Source: Amia ocellicauda
Taxonomy: Eukaryota > Chordata > Actinopteri > Amiiformes > Amiidae
Direction: 5' to 3'
Length of the DNA stretch: 64,000 nucleotides
Assembly: GCF_036373705.1 (NCBI RefSeq)
Contig: NC_089864.1
Span: 4,617,001-4,681,000 of the forward strand
Shown: in pieces, positions 49,801-61,400 of the stretch
Numbering within the stretch: the first letter of the stretch is position 1
Layout: the number at the start of each line of letters is the position of its first letter
Notes under the pieces: model-generated
The model's database searches: none
Seen by the model: only the letters and a program-made list of their open reading frames with translations
What the model was told of the DNA's origin: nothing
Translations under genes and position numbers: made by a program

Positions 49801-52800
49801 CAAACTAGATTAATTAAAATAATAAATAAGGGGTTGGATTCCTGGCACGTGTTAGAGGCACCTTGTAATTACGACCCCGAGGAGGAAAAGATCAACAAAA
49901 AAACAGGCAATTTGACCTCTTATCCTAAAAACAACTTCAGTTCAGTCTTTAAGACCACAGTTGGAACGACAATCATCAATCCCATCAGCCCCTGGAGGAG
50001 CGGACCTGTCCAACCCCGTGCTATGGGAGTCTAAACAGATGCTGCTTGTGGGAGGCCTATTGGTGATGGACAGGGGGCGCCCAGCCAGGGGAGCAGTTCT
50101 TACTCCAGCTCTCGGGCATGACTTTGAGGGCGAGGGGCAGGAGGTCATCGAAGGAGGCGTCCAGGACCAGAGCGCGGATGTCTGGGTAGGACATGGCGGC
50201 CCAAGTGGCTGTGGATTGGAGAGACAGACAAATGAACACAGTTTATTTACGGAGTGGGACACCACCGCTGTAGAGCACACCGGCCCACAAGTCTCCTCAA
50301 GAGCGCAGGCCTACCTGTGAAGCCACCGATAGACCAGGCGTAGATGATGATGTCGTCCAGCTTGAAGCCCAGCCTGTGGATGGCGTACTGGACCACCACG
50401 TCCATGGCGTTGGCTTCGTTCTGGGGGAACGGCACTCCCTGGAAACAGCGTGGTGAAAAAATGCCATGCAAGATTAATATTGGGGGGAAATGACAGGAAT
50501 TGAATATGGAAAAAGAAAAAAAAAAACGGGGGTAAGTACTAAATGTCCTCAGAGCTTACCGTGCTGCCGCCAAAGCCAGGGTGATTCCAGCCCAGCACGG
50601 AGTAGCCCCCTGTGTGGAGTAAAGAAAGCAGATGTACGGTGCAGAACACTCACAGCAGCTCGGGGGCTCGTTTGCCAGTTTTGAATGTTGAAGAAGGAAG
50701 ATGAAAGAACCCCCCCCCAAAAAAAGGAGGAGAAAGACACAAAAACAAAGCAAAAGGAAAGACAAATCAAACCATCAATCCATTAAGCTAATGTATTAAA
50801 ATAAAGAAAAAAATGCAAAGAAAAAGAGGAAGACCAAAAAAGAACGAACAACGGACAGAAATAAAACGGGCAGGCCGGTACCTTCCAGTGGTGTGTTCAT
50901 GCAGCCGACCTCATAGAAGCCCGCGTTGCCTTCGCAGCAGATCACCTGCAGGAGCACAAACAACCCAGTGAGAAACCACCCCAGTAACCACACCCAGCTC
51001 CACTGAGGGGCCCCTAATGGACCCCATACCTCCCTTCGAATGAAGCACCCACCAGCGTGTGCCCCTGCTCCCCAGCTCCCATCCTTCGGTCCACAAACAT
51101 GGTGTCAATCTCGTTCCCATCGCAGGCCACCAGCTTGGCCCGCTCTCCATCGAACTGGAGCGCAGTGTGATGAAAGAAAAAGGGGGGAATGAGAACTTAT
51201 GGGGCTGTGGCAGTAATATGGTCTCAGCAGATGGTACAGCAGTGTGATTGAGGCACAGGGGACATGCGATCAGTTAAAGTTACAAGACATTGTGGCCCCA
51301 CTAGGAGGCGATGGACACTGAACGATGACAGAGGGAACGTTTCCGGTCATTTTATTGCAAAAAACACGGTTGGTGACCCGTTTAACATCAGATTTTTTGT
51401 TTATTCGGGCACCTGGGGTCCTGGGACGTACCTCTTCGACGAGCCGGGCTTGGCCCTGCTGCAGCATGGGCCTCATGGCCTTCTGCAGGAGACACACGGA
51501 GCCCGGGTACAGCATGCGGCGCCCGAAGGAGTGGGCGATCAGGTAACTGAGGACAGACACACACTGCCTGATGAATATAGCGCCCCGCTTTCACACAGGG
51601 AGCCCACACTAGAAGCCAGGGTGTAGTATGTATAGTGTGTTTACGTTGTGCAGTGTGTAGTTTGTATAGTACACAGTGTGTATTGTGTATAGCGTAAGTG
51701 TGTATAGTGTTCAAAGATGGATTTTCTAGAGCTCTACACCAACCCAGTATCCCTAATCACCCTAATATATTCAGTCACACCAATTACCCCAGTCCTCCCT
51801 GTCCCACCCCAGCCCTCTTACCTGACGAGCTGGCAGGGCAGTTTGCGCACTGAGCTCAGGAGGCTGTCTGCAGCGCCTCTGTGTTTGGGCTCCGACTTCA
51901 GCAGGGAGACGCCTCCCTTGGTCAGCTCCTTCCTGGGAGAGTGGAGCCGGGACACAAGCAGGTGAGACCCTCCCGCAGACCAGTGCTCTCCACTACAACA
52001 CCGCCGAGACTCACAAAGACAGGTCTTCCACCAACCCCACCAACAAATAAAACAGGCCCCGGCCGCCCTGTATGAGCTGACCTGCTGCTCACGTCACTCC
52101 AGTTGAAGTCCACCGGCCAACTGCGGAAATCGAAGTTAAAGCAGGCCAACTTTTTCTGAGGGAAAGAGAAAGGAGTTTATATATTAAAACAAAGTTACAT
52201 AGTTGCACTCAGCCGTCCAGCAGGAATGTCCATCACCAGCCAATCAGCTTCAGCCCATTCCTCTGGTACCACAAAACAAACTGCCGCACAGCGTTCGCTC
52301 TCACAATAACCAATCGGTACGGTGGAGAGCGGTACAGCGCAATACACCAATCACTGTGTCCAATTCTTGAGAGACCGCAAAAATCACTGCTCTTCTGGTT
52401 TCCATTCTAGATCGGAGCCACTGACTCCAGGGGACTGATGAACAGTCGCACCATAAAGGGGGCGGAGCCGACTCCTCCACCTGTAGGCAATTGGCTGCTG
52501 CTGCATAGTTTACAAAGGACGCCACACAGAAGCCCGATTGGCCCAGTAAATCCTGCAGTCAGCAAATCCCCAATTCAAGCCATGTACCTTGTTCTCAGAC
52601 CGGTTGTTTCTCTTGGTCTCTTCCAGGATTGTGATGAACTGGATGTACTCTGGATTGGTCCATCGTCCGATTCCTAAACACAGGGATTCCTTATGAAAAA
52701 GCTAAATCGATCTCACAACCACAATGAGACTTCATTTATCGTGTTACGCCAGTGCTCTCGAACCCTGCCCTGGTACAGCCAGCAGGCAGGGAAAGCAGGA

Positions 52801-55752
52801 GGCACGGCCAGTGGGGTTCAGGGTTCAGGTTCAGTATCACCTGTATCAGGCTTGGGGCCCAGTGCACTTGCATCTGGTTGCCAACCCTGGGGTTCTGACT
52901 AATTCAGGCCACCAACTTAGCATGATATTTGTTTATGTTGTTTGTAAATATTATATATAATGAAGATTTATTGAAATCAGACAGTCAGTGGGGCAGTCAG
53001 TGTATCAATCAGTCTCTGTATCAGTTCCCTTGCGCTACATAATTGGGGAGCTTTTTGCGTCTTTGTACCGAGTGGCATTCTGCACCCTTCCCCAGTAGGT
53101 GGCCTCCTCTTTCACAGGACCACTTACCCCTCAGACACGCAACTCCCACAAGGACGATCAGAAGAGTGCCGACATACTGCCCCACCGGCACCAGCTTGGA
53201 GCTGCAGATGTACCCTGAAAGGCAAGCAGGACTGGTTTATAAAGACACCCAAAGTTCAGGAACTACAGAGCAGCATTTCAAACATAAATATCCATTTCAA
53301 TTCACATGAACACTAACCAGCCTATTTCCTAGTAAGTATTAAGATCTTGAATGGTTTTGTCCTTTTATACAGCCTCATTTTCGGCAAATGCATACACACA
53401 CATATGTAGAGATAGATAAAAGAGGAAGAGATAGAGCCCTAAATAGGAAATACACGTTAGTGTTTAACTGTGGTTCTTAATTCACAGTGACAATTCGAGT
53501 TTCGCTGCAGCTGCATATACAAAACAGACACATGCTTGCACACATGTATATATGTTTAAACTGCATATATTTTCTGAAGCCACTTTCAGCCAACAGATTT
53601 AAATTTAATTTAATGTCGAATAGTTTGTTTATTTCAGATCCCACAATCATAATACAAGAGGAAAAACAAATTCAATATAAATCATAAAGCACCCGATTCA
53701 GCATCTACCTACCTTTCCTGTAGAGGTAGAACACAAGCAGGGGAGACGTGTAGTAAGAGAGAGACCACAGAGCAGATGCCTGTAAAACAAAGAAAAAAAT
53801 AATAATACAAAAACACTTAATAAAACACCGACCCAGAGCCATCTGCAGGGAGACACTACTGATATGACAACTCAAGCAATATTTGGGAGTTACAGTAGGG
53901 TGCAGTGAAGTTCCTGAATGCTTACAATCAATAGTAACCAGGAATTAAGACCACGGTGTTAACATTAATTTACAAAAAAAGTCAGGGAAAAAACTAAAAG
54001 CCACCAGACCGGATCCGAAGTCAGAATGGACTATATGATAGTCTTAATCTCACAGAGACGGATACGTACCCAGCCGAGGATGCTGTCTGTGTGCTTCTCA
54101 AGGGCCTTGGCCTGATAGGTCCATCCCTGTTGCTAGGAAACCAAAGTAGAGAGAACAAGACCGTCAGCGAGGAGAGGGAACCTAGCAACCGGGGTCAAGG
54201 GACCAGGCTGCCAGGGTTCAGAGTCTGCTATGGAACGGAAGTCAGAGAAGCTCCCGAGGCACAGCAAAATAAAGACAGTAGTATGTGTATCACCATCATT
54301 AGCCTTTGTTGATCCACTGCTGGATGTAGGCCTCCTCAGGACAAAGACACACAAAACATGTCTTCCTATCTGTACATTTGTCACACTGAGAGCCCTCTAT
54401 GCCCACAGTCCATCCACCGCACCGATTTGGAGGATTTGCTATAGATGGAACAGCTGTGGCCCCCTGAACCTGCAGGCACCTGAGCAGCCACAGGAACAGA
54501 GAGCCACATTTGCCCCTGCCAGTCCGCCCACTCCCCACCTACACAAGCAATCGGAGAACGCGAGTTTAACCCAAAACAGACCCAATGACGGCAGCTTCTG
54601 ACTGGGACGCGGGCAGCGGTAACCGAAGAAGGACAATGCAGTGCCAGGTTTGCAGAGCGATCATTAGCTGTTGGGAAGGTGACCTAGTGATTGCAAGGGG
54701 GCAGGTCAGATTACCCTTATCACTGTTATTAGACCGAGCTGAAGAGAGCTGCATCTCCCATTGCTGTGATGGGAAACAGGCTTAACACTTGCCAGCACGC
54801 CCCTTTCAGAGAGCGAGAGGAGGCTCTCTAATAACAGATGCAGGGCCAGGTTTTCAGAGGGAAGAGGGAGATGAAAGCCTATCTGTTATCATAGGAAAGG
54901 GCCTCAATCATCCTGAAGGGTCGGCAGCACCAGAGACTGGAGGAATCTGACATGCTCCTTTAGGTAGCTCAGTTTTCAGTGTAATAACAAAGTTGCCTTT
55001 TAATAAATGATTTTTGGGATCACCTTAAAATCAACATCTTTAGGAAAATGCAACCACCACCACAACAGCATTAATAATAATTACACCTCCAATGTCTGCC
55101 TGTGCCAATGAAACGACACTGCAGTGAGACGGGCAGTCCTGTCTGATCATGCACTGTGAACAATCCGGAAATACAGTCTCCAGTGCCGGGTATGAGCTTC
55201 CTTGTGCAACTCAGATTATAGACCTGACCCTCTGCTGTTTCTCCACTGACATGATCTCTATATTCCCGCAGTGCTGGATGACGTCCCAGTGATACAGTAA
55301 CTGACAAGCATGTGGAAAACAAACCCAGCGCGTCATTACACGTCTGTTTATTTACTACTGAGGTGCTTCTTCAGGTAAAGGTCTCTCTCACCTGAACCAC
55401 TGCACGAAGTACATAAAATAGAGATTTACCAGCCAAGCAAAGCACATATGCTCCCCAGCTCCCACGTCAATCTAAATCGATGATATCCCTGCAACGTCGT
55501 TTAAAACACAGCATCACTAAGATTGTGTAGTGGAGGCAGCTTGTGGGTGTTACTCTAAAGCAGCGACAACACGTAAACAGACCGATACAAAGAGCCTGTC
55601 ACCCGTGCACCTGACCCAAAAACCGGCGGTGAACCAGGTCATAGTCTCACCCTCACTGGACCCGCTCGGCTTGGCTCGGCGCTCCGGTGAATCCTGCTCA
55701 ATTTGGGCCCGAATACACAACGCCACCATAGCTGCACCATCGCGCCGGCCAT
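46811..55752 (-). CDS. abhd16a: ABHD16A, phosphatidylserine lipase, 20 coding exons
   Basis: Exons, minus strand: 55752-55651, 54126-54070, 53779-53713, 53214-53128, 52673-52588, 52155-52082, 51932-51822, 51546-51432, 51154-51053, 50945-50882, 50609-50560, 50438-50315, 50208-50104, 49432-49369, 49157-49101, 48610-48548, 48150-48074, 47912-47814, 47234-47188, 46894-46811. All phases agree: 544 residues. ABHD16A is an ER membrane serine hydrolase that makes lysophosphatidylserine. Two N-terminal hydrophobic segments lie in exons 3-4, then the alpha/beta-hydrolase fold with nucleophile elbow YAWSIGGF (Ser341) and acid in RRTKDEI (Asp416). Conserved blocks include LACDGNEIDTMFVDRR, GWNHPGFGGST and LDASFDDLLPLALKVMP. 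The last exon ends HCTPLPYAEFHSPWRL. Exon 1 starts MAGAMVQLWWRCVFGPKL; whether the first or fifth residue is the start is open. Confidence 0.96.
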
Positions 55753-56171
55753 TCTTCCTGGGTGACTAAGTACGGCAAGCGGGGAGGGAACGAAAGCACA
55801 GCATCGGGTGGCTCCGAGTGTATCCGGTCAAAGGCATGAAACGCGAAACCTAAAATGTCAGTGGTCACGTTGAGCGAGGTTCCTGCGTAGATGCAAATTG
55901 GTCTGTATCTAACATCTCCTGTAATATAGGATTCTATCAACCTAAAAATACACCCGTGTGACGCTTATTTGATATCGTATAACATTTTTCTTTCCTTCAT
56001 CTGATGTAATGTAAGCTGTTTTAAATTTCTCCAAACTACTGGATCAATGGTGTGGGCAAAACAGGGACAAACCGGTGCACAGCCTAGGCCAGTCCAACCC
56101 AGGGATCTTTTAAATGAACAACACTGAATTTACCTAATGTATTTTCAATCTTTCTGAAGCCTATATCAATT

Positions 56172-56245
56172 CAATCAATTTATATTTGTATAGCGCCCTT
56201 CACAGGGTAGCCACAGAGCGCTTTACAGAGTGATAAACATACAAC
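56172..56245 (-). repeat. LINE/SINE 3' tail fragment
   Basis: TATAGCGCCCTTCACAGGGT and GCCACAGAGCGCTTTACAGA are the reverse complement of the tail seen at 28618 and 40707. Confidence 0.65.
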
Positions 56246-57169
56246 AAAAATACAGCAAAAAAAATAAAAAAATAGACCTTTAACATTTTAAATGAACTCA
56301 AATAAAGTAAACCAACACTGAATGGATAGTGTATAGGAGAACATAAATCTGTGGGAGTCCACAGCTTACCCTCCAGGTAATAACTACATAAGTTTATAGA
56401 ACTATGTGATATTGCAACAGTGGCCGTTTATTTCAAGACTAATTGTTTAGACTATTTAAAGCTAACTTCCATGTGTCAAACCAATGTTTTCCCCTGGTCT
56501 GTTGACCTGCTGCATGTACTATTGAACTGAACTGAATTGAACTATTGAACTATTGCTGAACACCATTCTCGCTTGAAGTGGCACACAAATAAATGTTTTT
56601 GCTTTTAATCCACACTTGACATCAGCTGTTGACTTCCTTTAATCTTCTTTTTTGACTGAAGGGGAAAAACGATTAATTCAATTATGGCTTGTGTCCCCCC
56701 AGCTTTGCACCACTGATATGTAATTGATTGTCTCAGAACGTCACAGGCAGCTCCCCCTGAAACATCTCTTACTGTACACTGCAAGACTGGACCCTTCGTA
56801 ATGCTTTATCATTTCTTAATCATACAGTACAACCCCCGGAAGAATAGGTTTTGTTTTTAAAGGACGTCTCCCTCACGTAATAGTCGCTGGAATTCACAGT
56901 ACATGTGACACATCCAGACGGTGGCTGCTCCCATCGCCGAGGCCCTGCCACAGCTACACACATCACCCCCCCGTGCTGGTCAAAAACAGTCAGGGCAACC
57001 AAGATCCCCCCCCAGGCAGGCAATCATAAATGCTCCCGCTAAAACCACTGCAACACACACCATGAGGCCCACAGCAGGTTTTAAAAAGCTTTTCTCATTT
57101 GCCTCTTTGGAAACTCACAGATACCGTACACAAGAAATACAAATATCACAGAAGTTGCATAAAATACTA

Positions 57170-57175
57170 TTTATT
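57170..57175 (-). terminator. Poly(A) signal of vars1
   Basis: AATAAA on the minus strand, about 185 bases past the stop codon. Confidence 0.65.
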
Positions 57176-57360
57176 TGGGTTTCCCAGTGTTAAGGACAGT
57201 GACTAAACAGACATCATCAGACCCATGCAACACTCGGTTCCCCAGCTGTGACTTTCCGCAAACAGGAAGTGTTCAAGTCGAACTCGGAGGGGTCTGTCCC
57301 AAAGAATGTTCTTCCTCATCAGCCCATTGGACAGACGGACGAGGCCTCGATGCTGATTGG

Positions 57361-58442
57361 TTACAGCATTTTCTTAAAGTTCTCTATGGCTTCGTGGACT
57401 TTCTGCAGCTCTGTCTGGCTCTGCTTCAGCTGGAGAAAAACAATGACAAGAGGATTAGTGACAAACTAATCAGAAGAAGCCATTTTAAACTGATCTTTCA
57501 AATAAGCACAACAAATATTTATTGTATCTATGAAGTACATTACCTACCAAAAATAGAAAAATCAAGTGCGTTATTTTAATAAACAAAATGACAATTCAGA
57601 AATGTAGAAACTGTGCCTTTTCTGAATTTGTGCATGCTTTCAACACTGATGCTGGCTGTTTCTTTGTTTTTTCACATTACTGACATTCAAATGTCATGTC
57701 ATTCAAATGTTTCTGTCTGGCAGAGATTTATTTGTTAGATTGGCTTATCATTAATAGGATAATGTCGTATTCCTTTATTTATGCTGGTGACCAAATTAGA
57801 GGAGTGCAGTGTAGCCATGAAACCCAACATGCTCTCAAAACTAATACAGAAATAGAGTGGGTAGTTGATATTGATCCATTATCATCCTTTTTTGGGGGGC
57901 GGGGGGGTGACTAATACTCAGCAGGGATCTGAGTGGCAATGCAGATGCCTGGCGATGAGAGGTAGCGATTCTTAGTCGGTGCTGGACCGCGCCTGCTGTC
58001 CTGGGCGGCTCACTGACCTTCTCTGCGTCTCCCTCCTGCACTTTCTGCGGCACCTTCTCCCTGTAGTCCGACTTGCCCATCCTCTCCTGCAGCTTCTCAA
58101 TCTGTTTCTGCAGCTCCCCACGTTTGGTGCTGAGCTTGGCAATCTCCTTCTCTGCGTCGATCAGGCCCTGTCAACCACAGAGAGAGAGAGAAAGGGTCAG
58201 GCCTCTGGAGTCTGGTATGCTCTGGGGGAGGAAGGAGAGGCAGGCGGTACCTTGAGCACCAGGTTGACGGTACACTTGTCGGAGGCGATGGCCACCGCGC
58301 AGCCCTCGGGCACCGGCTGCGTCGTCAGGGCCACCACGGCCCCGGAGGAGGACAGGGTCTGGATTTGGGGGCAGTAGAGCTGCACCATGGTGGCTGTGTT
58401 CTGGTCCAAACACTGTAGGTAGCCTGAGATGGGTGAGGAGAA

Positions 58443-58473
<31 letters not shown>

Positions 58474-61400
58474 TTTTCAAGCTAGTCTGAGGGGGAGTGC
58501 CCAAAACAAGACAGGCAAGATATTTGGGAAATCCTTTCAAGATGGATCCACTAAAAAATGTGCCAACTAGACTGGACTACTGCCTAACTGTGATCGGCAG
58601 TACCAGGCAACACCGACTCCTGGCCCTGTCCATTTATCAGCCCCCCCACAATACTGGACCTGGCCCTGGTCTACTCACAGTCTGCCTTGGTCTTGGTGAG
58701 GTTGTAGTCGGCCCTCAAGGATCGGATCGTCCTCACGATGGTCATCACAAACTCCATCTGTCCGTCCGCTTCCTCACTTCTCCAGCAGAACTGATAGACA
58801 GACGGACAGACGTACAGAGATTACATTTTCACCTTAAACATGAATGAATCCATCAAAACCACAGAACTCAGTCCCTCTCCCGGACCCCGGCAGTTTACCT
58901 CGGTGGCCTCTGGGTATGGCGTGACGCAGATGCTCAGCGGGGCCTGGGCCGATCGGCGTGGCAGCCGCTGGAAGAGCTCCTCGCTGACGAATGGCATGAT
59001 GGGGCTGAGGAGCCGAAGCCCCACGTCCAGACAGGTGTAGAGCGTCTCTCTGGAAACGGCCATCGCCACTGTGTCGCTACCCGCGAACACCGGCTTCAGA
59101 CACTCCTGAGAGAGGGAGAGGGAGAGGGAGAGGGAGAGCGTTTTAGAGAATCCTTACTATGTTAATCATACTTTCAATTCATGTTTCGTTTTTTTAATCC
59201 CACCCAAGTAAGAAATATGTATAAATACCAGGTAGACGTCACAGAGCTCGTACAGCCAGAAGTTGTAGATGGCGGTGGTGACGGCAGGGAAGTCATAGCT
59301 CTTGAACCCGGAGTCACAGAGCTCCACGGCGTGACACAGCCGAGACAGGATCCAGCGATCGACCAGGCTCTCCTGACCACTCAGCTGAGGAACAGAGATT
59401 TTTTTTGATGGACCTTCCCATAAGAAACAGCACAGTAGACCTTTAAACAATCAAGACCCCACTGTGGGACGTGAGGAAGCCGCACTCACAATTCCAGCAT
59501 GCAATTCGAACTGCAAACTGAACTGGACTGCATCTCAGGCTTACCTGCGCTCGCTCTTTGGGTTTGAAGTCGTCTCCCAGGCCCCGAATGGCGAACTTAG
59601 TGGCGTTCCACAGCTTGTTACAGAAGTACCTGTAGCCCAGGATGCGGTTGACATCCAGGTTAATGTCCCTGCCTGTTACAGACACACAGACACAGCGGTT
59701 AGAAGCCTGCTTTGCGTGGCCTCCTGCAGACACGGATTTCACAAGCTTATGCTGGCCTATCTTGTTACAGTACGATTTATAATGTGTTTTTGTGGCTGCC
59801 TTCTTCTGCTTCTTCAATCTGTGAGAAGCCTGTTATTGGCCCTATAAATAAAAACGAAGGGGCAGCTGCAAGTCAGTGGGCATTCACTGATGTGCATCAC
59901 GCACGCGGTCTCGTTCATGTTGTGCAGCTGGGTTTCAGGTTCGGAGAAGAGGACGGGGGGTGGTAGTGGCACAGTGCTTTACCCTGGCTGGTGTAGGCGC
60001 AGAGGGCAAAGCGCAGAGCGTCCGTCCCGCACTCCGGGATCCCGCTGGGGTAGTCGGATTTCTGCCAGGGAGACAAGGTCACAGCTCAGCATGGACCACG
60101 GGTGGGGGACACAACCGAGACAATGGGGAGGGGGGTTGGAGGGGTTGAAAACACGTCTGAAAATACGAATAGATCACCCCGTGGAAGAGCGAAGCAGCTG
60201 TCTTTAGTGCTGCTCAAATAGATGCTTTTCATTCCATATCTAATAAGGATATCTGTATTTTGTAGTATTTGAAAGGGTCTATGAACCCTTCCAGTTATGA
60301 TAAGGCCGATATTGTGTGCAGCAAACAGAGAGACTGTGATAGCAAATTAATTCAAAATAATCTAAGTTTAAATAAAACACATTCGTTCATTTATCCCCAC
60401 AGGGAAAAGATCAGCAGTATTGTGGAGGAGGCCGTACCTGGCCCTGCTTCGCTCGTTCAACCTCAAGAGGATCCAAGTTGCTCTCCACCAGCTGGGCGTG
60501 TAGACCCTAGAGAGAGAGAGAGAAGAGAACAGACAGACTGGTAGAGACAAAAATGACATCTCCGCCCATACCAATAACTTCAAGGGCACAATCGGAGCGA
60601 CGGACACATTTGCACCTCCAATACACTGGTGTCCCCCTATGGGAAATTAGCTTGTCTCACTTTCGACCGATGGAACAAGGAGAAAGTCTGTACCTCCAAG
60701 GTGATGCCGGTCACAACGTCCAGGGGGTCGATGACGTTGCCCAGAGATTTGCTCATCTTGCGCCCGTGGGCGTCTCTCACAACAGCGTGGAGGTAGACCT
60801 GAATAAATAAATGAAATACAATGACATCAATAAGGAATGTATTCGATTTGATGCATTCTTACACTGAACACCATTTTTAACCTATTTCACTGAAGATACG
60901 GATACATTTCTTATTTTTACACATATTAGCTGTACTCTCATTGGGAGCTTTTTTTCTGTGTGTAGATGGCAACACTGCAAGGCACTGGTGATGTGAATAA
61001 TGATAATTCCCAGGGGTCAAAATGTTTCTAAAGCTGCTGTGTGTAACTCCCAGGTTCCCACCTCTTTAAAGGGCAGCTTCCCAGTCAGTTTGAGCCCCAT
61101 CATCACCATCCGGGCCACCCAGAAGAACAGGATGTCATGGCCCGTCTCCAGCAGGGTGCCAGGGTAGAAAACCTGCAGGTCCTGAGTCTGGGGCGCAGAG
61201 GGGAGAGAGGGAGAGGGAGAGGCACAAAATGACAAACAAATGAGATTGCGGAACTCAAAATAGCCTGTGAATTTATAAAACCTGGCTTACTGGAGAGAGA
61301 GAGAGAGAGAGAGGAATACATGCATGCAGAGAGTGTTTGCAAAAAGGGAAGGTGACAGAGAGGAAACAAAAGAGTGATGGAGAACAGAGTGGTAAGAGAG

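Larger units (their letters stand above)
55753..57360. other. Intergenic DNA between abhd16a and vars1
   Basis: Holds the abhd16a promoter region (CpG-rich near 55640-55800, no TATA box) and, on the right, the vars1 3'UTR. A reversed LINE/SINE tail fragment lies at 56172-56245. Nothing else recognised. Confidence 0.55.
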